Of a stretch of 64,000 nt of DNA, positions 42,497-51,908 are shown piece after piece. The position numbers and the translations under genes were made by a program. Below the pieces are notes generated by a model. It was not told where the DNA came from, ran no database searches, and saw only the letters and a program-made list of their open reading frames with translations. Source of the stretch: Oceanobacillus senegalensis (GTDB taxonomy: Bacteria; Bacillota; Bacilli; Bacillales; Amphibacillaceae); the NCBI RefSeq assembly GCF_900176885.1, contig NZ_LT839648.1:2127740-2191739 (forward strand), read 5' to 3'. Every line of letters begins with the position of its first letter. Within the stretch, counting starts at the first letter, position 1.

Positions 42497-43687
42497 CTAT
42501 TTAGCTTGGTCTAAATAACTACAAACAACTTGTCCCACTGATTTAGCAGCAATAAGAATGGCATCTTCATCAATATCAAATTTTGGATGGTGGTTAAAAT
42601 AAGGCTCCTCCACTCCTTTTGGTGTACAACCAATATAGAAATAAGTGCCAGGGAACTCCTCCAAATAATATGCAAAGTCATCAGACGGTGACATTTTAGG
42701 AAATTCCTTTACTTCTTTGATATCTTTATCTTGAGTGCCATCTAAAGTGTCTGCAACAAATGTAGTTAATTCAGGATCATTATATAAAGGAGGATAGTCA
42801 GCTGTATACGTAAGTTCGCAAGTTACACCGAATACTCCTTCCAACCCTTTCACAATTCTTTTGAACTCCCTATTAATTACTTTCTGTGCCTCTTCATTCG
42901 AATAGCGAATATCCCCCTCTATTTCAATACTATCTTTAATCACGTTAAAACTGCCTTTACCGTCAAATGAACCGATTGTTACAACACCAGCATCCAGTGG
43001 ATTTACTCGGCGACTAACAATAGTTTGTACAGTTGTAACAAAATAAGCTCCTGCAACAATGGCATCGTTTGCTTTATGTGGAGATGATCCATGTCCCCCA
43101 ATACCTTGGATTTTTAATTTAAAATAGGTTCGTCCATTAAAGGAATATCCACTATGATAGCCAACCGTTCCAGCTTTGGCCATTGGTAACATGTGAATGC
43201 CAAAAATAGCCTCTAAATCATCAAGTTTACCTGAATCCACAATACTTTTCGCACCACCAGGGGGCTGTTCCTCTGCATGTTGATGAATAATTTTTATGGT
43301 ACCCTTCATTTGATCCTTTAGTTGAAGAAGACAGTCAGCCAAAATTAACAAATATGCTGTATGGGCATCATGTGCACACGCATGCATGACGCCTGCATTT
43401 TTTGACTTATACGGCACATCTGCTTCCTCATTAATTGGCAAAGCATCGAAATCAGCACGAAGTCCAATAGTTTTGCCTTCCAAATCCCCCCTAATCGTTA
43501 CAATGATACCGTAGCCATTTCCAACATTCGTTTCTATTTCAACATCTTTACCTTTATAAAAATCAGCGATATACGTAGCAGTTTTTTCTTCTTTAAAAGA
43601 AAGTTCAGGATGTTCATGTAGATACCGACGAATTTCAATCATCTCATCTTCCCGTTCTTCAAGCATTTTCATTAATTCATCCTTCAT
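42497..43687 (-). CDS. M20-family amidohydrolase
   Basis: This 396-residue M20D peptidase/amidohydrolase resembles IAA-amino-acid hydrolases and N-acyl amino acid deacylases. Metal-binding features are HACAHDAHTAYL, HQHAEEQPPGGA and the C-terminal HHPKFDIDE; the dimerisation domain has GHGSSPHKANDAI. It releases an amino acid from an N-acyl conjugate in the cytoplasm; the acyl group is unknown. The ATG at 43687 follows GAGGGGG. It precedes the pseudaminic acid operon terminator and is separately transcribed. Confidence 0.9.
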   Translation of the reverse strand: MKDELMKMLEEREDEMIEIRRYLHEHPELSFKEEKTATYIADFYKGKDVEIETNVGNGYGIIVTIRGDLEGKTIGLRADFDALPINEEADVPYKSKNAGVMHACAHDAHTAYLLILADCLLQLKDQMKGTIKIIHQHAEEQPPGGAKSIVDSGKLDDLEAIFGIHMLPMAKAGTVGYHSGYSFNGRTYFKLKIQGIGGHGSSPHKANDAIVAGAYFVTTVQTIVSRRVNPLDAGVVTIGSFDGKGSFNVIKDSIEIEGDIRYSNEEAQKVINREFKRIVKGLEGVFGVTCELTYTADYPPLYNDPELTTFVADTLDGTQDKDIKEVKEFPKMSPSDDFAYYLEEFPGTYFYIGCTPKGVEEPYFNHHPKFDIDEDAILIAAKSVGQVVCSYLDQAK

Positions 43688-43829
43688 TAGGAAAGCCCCC
43701 TCTATCATTTATATAAAAGCAGAGCATAAACATCTCAGCATAATATGAAATCATAACGTCCAGTAAGTGCTTGTCTATTAGAGTATCGGTTTTTATCGTA
43801 CTAATTATAAGTAGGTCAGGAGTAAATTA

Positions 43830-43865
43830 AAGAACCTTTGATTCAAAAGAGAATCAAAGGTTCTT
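43830..43865 (-). terminator. Terminator of the pseudaminic acid operon
   Basis: AAGAACCTTTGATTC and GAATCAAAGGTTCTT form a perfect 15-bp stem directly after pseI. The minus-strand tail is TTTAATTT. Confidence 0.85.
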
Positions 43866-43871
43866 CTGTTT

Positions 43872-44924
43872 TTATATAAGATCCCAAGAAACAGCTGTTC
43901 CCTTTTTTACGTCCTGTTTCACTTTTTTCCCCAACAAAATATCATAGTATTTAGGAGCTAACCCATAACCCGGTCGAATGACGGCTAAGTTCTGTTTTGT
44001 AAACACATCTCCTGATTTCATATCTTCCATAATGTATAAAGACCGTCGATATTTTTTGGAGGATTTTTCCGCCTTCGTTGCACCATAATGAACTGATCCA
44101 AGAGATTGCCAGGCTCTTTTCGTTTCCGTTACTAATGCTTCCATTTCGTCAGGTTCTAAAGAGAAACTGGCATCAACTCCCCCGTCCGCCCTAGAAAGTG
44201 TGAAGTGTTTCTCGATAATAGTAGCCCCTAACGCAACACTCGCTACAGCTACGCCATTCCCCATTGTATGATCAGATAAGCCAATTTGGCATTGAAATAA
44301 ATCTTTCATGTGTGGAATTGTTAATATATTTGTATTTTCTGGAGAAGCGGGGTAGGTGCTGGTACACTTTAATAAAATTAAATCCTTGCATCCTTCCATT
44401 CTTGCCGTTTGAACCGTCTCCTCTATTTCACTAGCAGAACACATTCCTGTAGAAATAATCATAGGCTTTTTTGTTTTTGCAACCTTGCGAATTAAAGGTA
44501 TATCTGTGCACTCAAAAGAAGCAATTTTATAACAAGGTACATTCAACGTTTCTAAAAAGTCTACAGCTGTTTCATCAAATGGAGAGCTAAAACCAATTAT
44601 TCCCAATTCTCTACATCGTTCAAAAATAGGCTGATGCCAATCCCATGGTGTATATGCTTCCTGATAGAGCTCGTATAATGATTTGTTTGTCCATGGACCA
44701 GAATCCGAAATTTTAAAATCATCCTTGGTAGTATTTATCGTCATAGTATCCGCTTTATATGTTTGAATTTTTAATGCATTCACTCCTGCCTTTGCTGCTT
44801 CTTCAACAATTTCCAAGGCCCTATCTAGTGATTGATTATGATTACCACTCATTTCGGCTATAATAAATGGTGAGTGATTTTTTCCAATAAACTGTTTTTC
44901 CAGTGTTATTTCTTTCACTTCCAT
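43872..44924 (-). CDS. pseI: Pseudaminic acid synthase
   Basis: This 350-residue NeuB-family enzyme condenses 2,4-diacetamido-2,4,6-trideoxy-L-altrose with phosphoenolpyruvate to give pseudaminic acid. The TIM-barrel domain (about 1-280) includes FIIAEMSGNHNQS and EKHFTLSRADGGVDASFSLE; the C-terminal SAF antifreeze-like domain has RPGYGLAPKYYDILLGKKV. B. subtilis SpsE is homologous. The ATG at 44924 overlaps the pseH stop (TGATG); a GTG 3 bases upstream is also possible. It is the last gene of the operon. Confidence 0.93.
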   Translation of the reverse strand: MEVKEITLEKQFIGKNHSPFIIAEMSGNHNQSLDRALEIVEEAAKAGVNALKIQTYKADTMTINTTKDDFKISDSGPWTNKSLYELYQEAYTPWDWHQPIFERCRELGIIGFSSPFDETAVDFLETLNVPCYKIASFECTDIPLIRKVAKTKKPMIISTGMCSASEIEETVQTARMEGCKDLILLKCTSTYPASPENTNILTIPHMKDLFQCQIGLSDHTMGNGVAVASVALGATIIEKHFTLSRADGGVDASFSLEPDEMEALVTETKRAWQSLGSVHYGATKAEKSSKKYRRSLYIMEDMKSGDVFTKQNLAVIRPGYGLAPKYYDILLGKKVKQDVKKGTAVSWDLI

Positions 44925-45472
44925 CACCCTTCCAAATCCTTTAAAAGATTCAACCTATGGTGCTTCCATTTATTTGCGAAGAGTGCCATCTGAATGACAT
45001 CTAAGTAATGTTGGTTCTTCCAAATATGATTTTTGAGCCTTCCCTCCATTTCAAATCCGAATTTCTGATGGAAACGATAGCTTGCTTGATTTGTAGCAAT
45101 CACTTCCGAGCAAACTTTGTTTATCTGCATTTCATGAAAAATCTTATCCAGTGCAAGTATTCCCATAATCGTACCAGAACCTTTTGGTGCCTTTTCATCC
45201 CCAATATAAAATCCCCAGTAACAACGTGCATTTCTTTTTTGAATGTCGGTAAAATTAACAACACCTAAAGGCCTGCCTTTACCATGTAAAACCAAAACAC
45301 GTTTGCTTGGATCTTCTTGCACGTTATGAAACCATTCTACATGTTCCTTCCAAGAAATTTGATGATCCGTGTACATCCATGATTTAATCCTTTCTGAATT
45401 GCGCCAGTTTAATATAACCTGTAATTCATCAAAACAAACAGGCTTTAATTGAAACTGTTCTATCTTAGCCAT
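44924..45472 (-). CDS. pseH: PseH-type N-acetyltransferase
   Basis: This 182-residue GNAT protein should acetylate the 4-amino group of UDP-4-amino-4,6-dideoxy-N-acetyl-beta-L-altrosamine, the step between PseC and PseG. GNAT features are WGFYIGDEKAPKGSGTIMGIL and NQASYRFHQKFGFEMEGRLK. GGGAGAA precedes the ATG and overlaps the pseG stop codon. Assignment rests on family and on its place in a pseC-F-G-H-I order. Confidence 0.88.
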   Translation of the reverse strand: MAKIEQFQLKPVCFDELQVILNWRNSERIKSWMYTDHQISWKEHVEWFHNVQEDPSKRVLVLHGKGRPLGVVNFTDIQKRNARCYWGFYIGDEKAPKGSGTIMGILALDKIFHEMQINKVCSEVIATNQASYRFHQKFGFEMEGRLKNHIWKNQHYLDVIQMALFANKWKHHRLNLLKDLEG

Positions 45473-45474
45473 GG

Positions 45475-46542
45475 CTATTCTCCCTTAATTAATTGTTTTG
45501 CAACAGCCCCGCTTTCATAGTCTTTCATTATATTTTTAGATGTATCGCTCATTTCTCTAAGCTTATCTGGACATTTGATTATCTCCTCGAGTACTCTTGC
45601 TATGTCTTTTTCCTGAACACCCTTACTGCTACCCAGGTGATAAACTGCCCCTCTCTCAGATAAATAGGATAATATTTCCTTTTGGTTATCAGCTACTTCA
45701 ATTGTTATGGTTGGCAACCCAACGTAACACCTTTCCCATGTTGTACTCCCACCTGCACCAATTCCTATATCTGCTTTTATCATTAGCTCTGAGATGTTAT
45801 TAACTTGAACATAAAGGTTGACATGTGGTGTTTGTTCGCAAAATTGCTTGATAGTAGCAACATTTGAATTTGAGACTCCAATAACTACATCGACAGAAAT
45901 ATCTGTTCGTTTCAGAAGTTTAATTGCCTTTAATGCTTTCATCGTTTCATTTGTAGGATCACTCCCACCAAAAGAAATCAATATTCGTTTAACACTTGTG
46001 CTTCTTTTCATGTTGGTTATATCTCTAAACTCTCTCCTTAATAAAAAATACCTCCCACCTAATAAAAGTGTTGTTTTTTCTGGAGTAAGCTTGATATAAC
46101 GTTGTCTCATATCACGATATAGATTTTGGTCTAATAGTAAATCACAATCGTGCGAACGGTTTGCTAAATCATCAATAATCATTATTTTTCTCACATATGG
46201 TCTTATCTTTTGTTCCCATTTTTTATCAATTGCATAATGATCAATAATAAACCAATCAATTTCGTATTGATCTGATATAGTTTGAATCGTTTGATGTACA
46301 TCCTTCTTCCAATTGTTTTTAAACCAATTATAGTAATCTAAAGGCACATCTTCAGGTGTTGGTAATGACAATACGTTAAATCCATGTTTCTTTATATAGC
46401 CCATTAAATTACCTGGTAATAGCCGGCAAATAAACGTAACTTTTACATTTTCCTTCTTGAGGTCCTCTGCCAGGACCAGGCTTCGCATAACATGCCCAGT
46501 TCCTATATCCTTTGATGCATCCGTTCGTATAAAAACATTCAT
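45475..46542 (-). CDS. pseG: UDP-diacetamido-trideoxy-altropyranose hydrolase (PseG/SpsG)
   Basis: This 355-residue GT28-like hydrolase removes UDP from the diacetylated altropyranose. The N-terminal glycine-rich segment RTDASKDIGTGHVMRSLVLA, with the conserved GxGHxxR, is typical of PseG and SpsG. The C-terminal half has ISFGGSDPTNETMKAL and GAGGSTTWERCYVGLP, the nucleotide-binding region. The ribosome-binding site (GAAAGCGTGAG) is weak, so coupling with pseF may matter. It lies between pseF and pseH. Confidence 0.92.
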   Translation of the reverse strand: MNVFIRTDASKDIGTGHVMRSLVLAEDLKKENVKVTFICRLLPGNLMGYIKKHGFNVLSLPTPEDVPLDYYNWFKNNWKKDVHQTIQTISDQYEIDWFIIDHYAIDKKWEQKIRPYVRKIMIIDDLANRSHDCDLLLDQNLYRDMRQRYIKLTPEKTTLLLGGRYFLLRREFRDITNMKRSTSVKRILISFGGSDPTNETMKALKAIKLLKRTDISVDVVIGVSNSNVATIKQFCEQTPHVNLYVQVNNISELMIKADIGIGAGGSTTWERCYVGLPTITIEVADNQKEILSYLSERGAVYHLGSSKGVQEKDIARVLEEIIKCPDKLREMSDTSKNIMKDYESGAVAKQLIKGE

Positions 46543-46554
46543 ACGCTCACGCTT

Positions 46555-47283
46555 TCAATCTTTTTTCTGCTCGACATGTTGATTGATCAACTGCCAATTG
46601 GAGTTTTTTTCCATAAGCTGTATAATATCTTCTAATGTAAAGTGTTGCTTTTTGGGATATAATTCTTCCACAATTTTCTTAATGAGTATAAAGTCATCCA
46701 TCGTATCAACCGTCCACCGATAATGACTATAATCTTTGCGATATGTCACATTATAGATTTGAAATGATTTTAAAATTTTTGTCATATAAATGGTTACATG
46801 TTCTCGTTCTTTCTTTGTCTTTGCTTTTTCATGTGCTTCTTTTAAAATCTGAAAAGAAAACACCTCAATATCCATTCCTCTTGGAAATGTTCGATTTAAG
46901 GTGTTAGAAACATATTGTAACTTCTGATTATCTAGAAAATATTTAACAATAGTATCAATCTGTGACGGATCAATTAAAGGACAGTCAGCTGTTAAGCGAA
47001 TAACGATATCTGCCTTTACCTGTTTTGCCGCTAAGTAATACCGCTTTAATACATCATCTTCTGGTCCTCTAAAATATGCTACTTTCAATGATTGACACAA
47101 GGATATAATCTGATTATCAATCCTCTTATTGGTAGTAGCTACTAAAACTTCATCTAAATACTGCGAATTTTGTACACGTTCCAGTTGATAGGCTAACAGG
47201 GGTTTTTCAAGAACGGGTTTAAGAGTTTTTCCCGGAAGCCTTGTAGACCCCATTCGAGCCTGGATGATTGCAACGACTTTCAT
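46555..47283 (-). CDS. pseF: Pseudaminic acid cytidylyltransferase (PseF/SpsF)
   Basis: This 242-residue enzyme activates the sugar acid with CTP to CMP-pseudaminate. The nucleotide-binding motif AIIQARMGSTRLPGKTLKPV begins the protein, and RLTADCPLIDP carries metal-binding aspartates. It is the SpsF-like form of cytidylyltransferase, distinct from the NeuA-like enzyme at 55258. GAGGTGG precedes the ATG. It lies 10 bases after pseC. Confidence 0.92.
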   Translation of the reverse strand: MKVVAIIQARMGSTRLPGKTLKPVLEKPLLAYQLERVQNSQYLDEVLVATTNKRIDNQIISLCQSLKVAYFRGPEDDVLKRYYLAAKQVKADIVIRLTADCPLIDPSQIDTIVKYFLDNQKLQYVSNTLNRTFPRGMDIEVFSFQILKEAHEKAKTKKEREHVTIYMTKILKSFQIYNVTYRKDYSHYRWTVDTMDDFILIKKIVEELYPKKQHFTLEDIIQLMEKNSNWQLINQHVEQKKD

Positions 47284-47292
47284 TTCACCACC

Positions 47293-48495
47293 TCAATTTA
47301 TCAAATAATAAGAAATAACTTTTCTCACGCCTTTTATGACATCGTTTAAATCCTCTTCAGACATTTTTGGAAACAATGGAAGGGTAATTATTTCTTCATA
47401 TAAACTTTCTGCATTCGGACATAAACCAATTTTATAACCCAGTTGCTGATAATAAGGATGTAAATATACGGGAATGTAGTGTACGTTTACACCGATATTT
47501 TCCTTTTGCAACGCCTTAAAAATGGCATTTCGATCTACTCTTAACTTACTCAAGTCTAGCCGGATGATATATAAATGCCAGCTTGAATCAGAATACTTTT
47601 GTTCTGTTGGCGTGATTACACCTTCTAAATCTTTAAATGCTTCGGTATACTTTTTTGCATATTCCCTACGCTTTACAAGAAAGTAGCCTATTTTTTTCAT
47701 TTGACTTAAGCCAAGTGCTGCCTGTATATCCGTCATACGATAATTCAAACCAATCTCTTGCATTTCATAATACCATGGCTCATGCTTTCCAATGATTTTC
47801 TGGGGATCACGAGTAATACCATGGTTTCTAAATCCAACTAATTTTTCGTAAAATTGATGATTATCCGTCGTAATGATACCACCTTCACCCGTCGTTATAT
47901 GCTTTACAGGATGAAAGCTAAACATAGTCAAATCAGCAATAGAACCTATATACCTTTGTTTATAAGTAGCACCTAATGCATGGGCAGCATCGTCAATAAC
48001 AATCAATCCATGCTCTTGTGCTAAAGAAAGTATTTCATCATATTCCGCTGGTGTTCCTGTATAATCTACCGTTATAATTGCTTTCGTATTTTCATTAATG
48101 AGGGGCTTAATTGCTTCAGGAGAGATAGTAAAAGTTTTTGGGTCGATATCTGCAAATACTGGAGTTGCTCCCAGATATAAGATACAATTAGAGCTTGCTG
48201 CAAATGTCATCGATGTTGTTATCACTTCATCATTTTCAGTTATCCCAGCTGCGAAGCAAGCAGCATGTAGTGCAGCTGTTCCACTTGAAAATGCAATGGC
48301 ATACTTCGTTCCAACAAAATCACGAATAGCCTTCTCAAATTCAGTAATCATAGGTCCTGTGGTAATAAATTCACTTTGCAACACTTTAGTAACTGCTTTT
48401 ATATCTTCCTCATCAATCCATTGTCTGCCATATGGCAAATAAGCATTGCGTACCGGTTTACCACCATAGAGTGCTAGATGTTTATTCTTAGTCAT
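47293..48495 (-). CDS. pseC: PseC aminotransferase
   Basis: This 400-residue PLP-dependent DegT/DnrJ enzyme aminates the 4-keto sugar to UDP-4-amino-4,6-dideoxy-N-acetyl-beta-L-altrosamine. The PLP lysine is in SFHPVKHITTGEGG (K about 192), with FSSGTAALHAA binding the phosphate and VIDDAAHALGA the pyridine ring. Close to SpsC of B. subtilis. It lies between the SDR gene and pseF, spaced by 9-15 bases. Confidence 0.92.
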   Translation of the reverse strand: MTKNKHLALYGGKPVRNAYLPYGRQWIDEEDIKAVTKVLQSEFITTGPMITEFEKAIRDFVGTKYAIAFSSGTAALHAACFAAGITENDEVITTSMTFAASSNCILYLGATPVFADIDPKTFTISPEAIKPLINENTKAIITVDYTGTPAEYDEILSLAQEHGLIVIDDAAHALGATYKQRYIGSIADLTMFSFHPVKHITTGEGGIITTDNHQFYEKLVGFRNHGITRDPQKIIGKHEPWYYEMQEIGLNYRMTDIQAALGLSQMKKIGYFLVKRREYAKKYTEAFKDLEGVITPTEQKYSDSSWHLYIIRLDLSKLRVDRNAIFKALQKENIGVNVHYIPVYLHPYYQQLGYKIGLCPNAESLYEEIITLPLFPKMSEEDLNDVIKGVRKVISYYLIN

Positions 48496-48509
48496 TTTTG
48501 ATTACACCT

Positions 48510-49454
48510 TTATAATAGATTCGTTGATTTAATCCAGGTTTCCGTTTTTTTAATTCCTTCTTCCAAACGATACTCCGGTTCCCACCCTAATAATGCTTTA
48601 GCTTTACTGTAATCACATAGTAATTTGGGTATTTCACTCTGGGGATGTATATGAGTAACATGTTTTATCTTTGTTTCATCTTTCACAATTAGCTTAGCTA
48701 GTTCATTAATACTAATATCTTTTCCAAGTCCAGCATTTATCACTTCTCCATTAACTTTATCTGAATACCCTGATTCAACAACAAAACGAGCACAGTCTTC
48801 TACATAAAGAAGATCTCGTGTTTGTGTTCCATCTCCGTAAATCTTTAATGGTTTATCCTCCAACATGTTATTTATGAAAATAGCCACAACGCCGCCTTCC
48901 CCATCTGTTTTCTGAAATGGTCCATACGTATTAAATGGTCGAATAACTGTTACAGGAAGATCATAAGCATAGTAGTAAGATAAAACCATATTTTCTGCAG
49001 CTAGTTTCGATCCAGCATATGGTGAGGCAGGCTTAACGCTATTCATCTCACTTATCCCATCATCACTATAGGCGCGTTCATAAACCATACAAGTACTCAT
49101 AAATACAAGTTTTACATGATGCCTCTTACATTGCTCCAATACATTAAAAGTTCCAATTACGTCATTATTAAACGTTTTCCCTGGGTTATCTATACTATCT
49201 TGTACATTAATACTTGCAGCTAAGTGATAACAAACATCAAATTTTTTAAAAAACAAATGATTTAGAACACGGATGTCTTTTATATCCCCATTAACAAAAT
49301 CCTGATAATTTTTATGGTTCTGTAAGTCTACAAGGTTTTCTAAATTACCATTTGATAAATCATCCAACACCCATACGTAATGACCATCCTTTAAGAGTCG
49401 GTCAACTACCCACCTTCCAATAAAACCCGCTCCGCCAGTTACAAGGATATTCAA
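48510..49454 (-). CDS. SDR-family nucleotide-sugar epimerase/dehydratase
   Basis: This 314-residue extended short-chain dehydrogenase has the NAD motif TGGAGFIGRWVVDRL and the catalytic Tyr and Lys in SPYAGSK. It heads the pseudaminic acid operon and should act on UDP-GlcNAc or its product. It is not the classical PseB (FlaA1-like) sequence. In B. thuringiensis two enzymes, Pen and Pal, replace PseB, so it may be one of these; which one is unclear. The TTG at 49454 is 6-7 bases from AAGGGTG; the GTG three codons upstream overlaps that site. Confidence 0.8.
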   Translation of the reverse strand: MNILVTGGAGFIGRWVVDRLLKDGHYVWVLDDLSNGNLENLVDLQNHKNYQDFVNGDIKDIRVLNHLFFKKFDVCYHLAASINVQDSIDNPGKTFNNDVIGTFNVLEQCKRHHVKLVFMSTCMVYERAYSDDGISEMNSVKPASPYAGSKLAAENMVLSYYYAYDLPVTVIRPFNTYGPFQKTDGEGGVVAIFINNMLEDKPLKIYGDGTQTRDLLYVEDCARFVVESGYSDKVNGEVINAGLGKDISINELAKLIVKDETKIKHVTHIHPQSEIPKLLCDYSKAKALLGWEPEYRLEEGIKKTETWIKSTNLL

Positions 49455-49731
49455 AGCCTTCACCCTTTCTAAACCCTCTCATAGCATCTTATTTTCATAA
49501 CATCGAATATATTCATAAATATCAGAAGTACCAAGTGAGAATGAATCACTCGGGATAGGATGTGTCGTGATTTTCCTAAAATCTCTAGAAGGCTTGATGT
49601 AAACATCCTAGGTTGTTTTAATGTTGGTTTCATATAGTGCTCAAAATTCCATTCGTATCCTATGCAAAAAAGATATCTATTTGCATAGAATACCTTAGAG
49701 CTTCATATTACATTGAGGGGTGCAAACATTC
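49455..49731. promoter_or_regulatory. Divergent promoter region of the Pse and Leg operons
   Basis: These 277 bp separate the two nonulosonate operons and must hold both promoters. I could not identify a convincing pair of -35/-10 boxes or an operator, nor a sigma-D or sigma-K consensus that would tie expression to flagella or spores. Confidence 0.45.
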
Positions 49732-50712
49732 ATGTCAAACGTATTGATCACAGGTGCAGATGGATTTATAGGTTCACATCTTACGGAGGAATTAGTAAGA
49801 GAAGGTCATAACGTAAAGGCGTTTGTATTTTATAATTCCTTTAACTCATGGGGATGGTTAGATACATTACCAGCTGATATCAAAAGTGAGATTGATGTTT
49901 TTACAGGTGACATCCGGGATCCAAATGGGGTAAGAAAGGCTATGAACGACGTGGATGAAGTGTATCATTTGGCTGCACTTATCGCCATACCATTTAGTTA
50001 CCATTCACCAGACTCTTATGTAGACACCAATATTAAAGGTACACTAAATATTTTACAGGCTTCACGTAATCTCAATACAAATCGAGTATTGATAACTTCC
50101 ACATCCGAAGTATACGGGACTGCACAATATGTCCCAATTGATGAGAGTCATCCGTACCAAGGTCAATCACCATATTCTGCAACGAAAATTGGAGCTGACC
50201 GAATTGCTGAATCGTTCTATAAATCTTTTAATGTCCCATTGACCATTGTAAGGCCGTTTAATACCTATGGTCCAAGACAATCTGCTAGAGCGGTAATACC
50301 TACCATTATTACTCAACTATTAGCTGGTAAAAAGGAGTTAAAATTAGGATCATTAACCCCTACTAGAGACTTTAATTATGTGAAAGACACTGTACGGGGA
50401 TTTATTGAAATTGCAAAAGAAAACAAAACCATAGGCGAAGAAATTAATATTGCTACACAACAGGAAATCTCTATTGGAAAGCTAGCTAAGGAATTAATAA
50501 AACAAATAAATCCAAACGCTACAATCATAACGGAAGAAGAAAGAATAAGACCGAAAAATAGTGAAGTCAATAGGCTCTTAGGGTCTAATGAAAAAATTCG
50601 AAAACTAACAGGTTGGAAACCAAAGTACACATTAGAAATGGGATTAAAAGAGACGATTGAGTGGTTAGAGAATAATTTAGATCAATACAAAACGGATATT
50701 TATAATATTTAA
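49732..50712 (+). CDS. legB: NAD-dependent 4,6-dehydratase LegB
   Basis: This 326-residue SDR enzyme starts the legionaminic acid pathway by dehydrating GDP- or UDP-N-acetylglucosamine to the 4-keto-6-deoxy form. It has ITGADGFIGSHLTEEL, the Thr/Ser-rich STSEVYG strand and catalytic Tyr/Lys in SPYSATKIGADR. RPFNTYGPRQSARAVIP follows, as in LegB/PtmB proteins. The ATG at 49732 follows GAGGGGTG. It is the first gene of a six-gene plus-strand operon. Confidence 0.9.
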   Translation: MSNVLITGADGFIGSHLTEELVREGHNVKAFVFYNSFNSWGWLDTLPADIKSEIDVFTGDIRDPNGVRKAMNDVDEVYHLAALIAIPFSYHSPDSYVDTNIKGTLNILQASRNLNTNRVLITSTSEVYGTAQYVPIDESHPYQGQSPYSATKIGADRIAESFYKSFNVPLTIVRPFNTYGPRQSARAVIPTIITQLLAGKKELKLGSLTPTRDFNYVKDTVRGFIEIAKENKTIGEEINIATQQEISIGKLAKELIKQINPNATIITEEERIRPKNSEVNRLLGSNEKIRKLTGWKPKYTLEMGLKETIEWLENNLDQYKTDIYNI

Positions 50713-50726
50713 GGAGAAATTCAACC

Positions 50727-51887
50727 ATGATACCTTTATCTATACCAAATTTAAAAGGAAATGAACTAAATTATGTCACCAAAGCATTGAAAGAGGGGTG
50801 GGTATCGACTGGGGGTGATTTCATAAAGAGGTTTGAAACTGATTTTGCAAATTACCTAAAGGTCGACCAGTCCGTAGCATGTCAAAGTGGTACTGCTGGT
50901 CTTCATCTCGCTTTACTTCTTTCTGGAGTGAAAAGTTCTCATGAAGTTATCGTACCTTCATTAACATTTATTGCTGCCGTAAACCCGGTAAAGTACCTTG
51001 GAGCAGAACCTGTATTTATGGATTGTGATGATTCCCTCACGATTGATGTTAAGAAATTAGAAATATTTTTCCAAAAGGAATGTTGGATAACGGATAACGG
51101 ATTAATAAACAAAAAGACGAATAAGCTAATAAAGACAATAGTTGTCGTTCATGTTTTTGGAAATATGGCTAATATGGAAAAAATAATGGAAATAGCAAAA
51201 AAATATAAGTTAAAAGTAATAGAGGACGCTACCGAAGCACTGGGCACTTATTATACTTCTGGAAAATTTAAGGGAAGGTTTGCTGGAACTATTGGTGACT
51301 TTGGAGTTTATTCGTTTAACGGGAATAAAATCATTACTACTGGTGGCGGAGGTATGCTAGTTGCTAAGGATAAAGAAATAGTAGAAAAAGCTAAATACCT
51401 CTCAACACAGGCAAAGGACGATCCACTTTATTATGTTCATAATGACATAGGATATAACTACCGGATGACAAATATTCAGGCTGCCATGGGAGTAGCCCAA
51501 TTAGAGCAGCTAGAAAATTTTATTCATATAAAAAAAATTAATTATCAAACCTACCAGGAGAATATTAAAAGAATAAAAGGTCTTTCCCTCTTAGATTTTA
51601 AAGCAGGCACAAGGCCAAATTATTGGTTCTATTCTTTAGTTATAGATAAGAAAGCATACGGTATAGATAGGGATCAACTACTAGTAAAACTAGCTGAAAA
51701 CGGTATTCAAACCCGGCCAATATGGGGGTTAATCCATGAACAGAAACCATATGTTAATAATCAAGCTTATGCAATAGAAAAAGCAAAAAAATATGTGCAA
51801 TTCATATTAAATATTCCATGTAGTTCTAGCCTAAGGAGGGTTGAAGTTTTAAAAGTTACAGATGTTTTAGGAAAGCTGGAGTCCTAA
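50727..51887 (+). CDS. legC: LegC-family aminotransferase
   Basis: This 386-residue DegT-type PLP enzyme transfers an amino group to C4 of the LegB product. The phosphate-binding CQSGTAGLHLAL, the ring-binding VIEDATEALGTYY and the lysine in FNGNKIITTGGGGM are conserved. AAGGAG precedes the ATG. The next step in the pathway, acetylation by LegH, has no dedicated gene in this operon. Confidence 0.92.
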   Translation: MIPLSIPNLKGNELNYVTKALKEGWVSTGGDFIKRFETDFANYLKVDQSVACQSGTAGLHLALLLSGVKSSHEVIVPSLTFIAAVNPVKYLGAEPVFMDCDDSLTIDVKKLEIFFQKECWITDNGLINKKTNKLIKTIVVVHVFGNMANMEKIMEIAKKYKLKVIEDATEALGTYYTSGKFKGRFAGTIGDFGVYSFNGNKIITTGGGGMLVAKDKEIVEKAKYLSTQAKDDPLYYVHNDIGYNYRMTNIQAAMGVAQLEQLENFIHIKKINYQTYQENIKRIKGLSLLDFKAGTRPNYWFYSLVIDKKAYGIDRDQLLVKLAENGIQTRPIWGLIHEQKPYVNNQAYAIEKAKKYVQFILNIPCSSSLRRVEVLKVTDVLGKLES

Positions 51888-51908
51888 TAAACGAAATGAG
51901 GAGATGTC

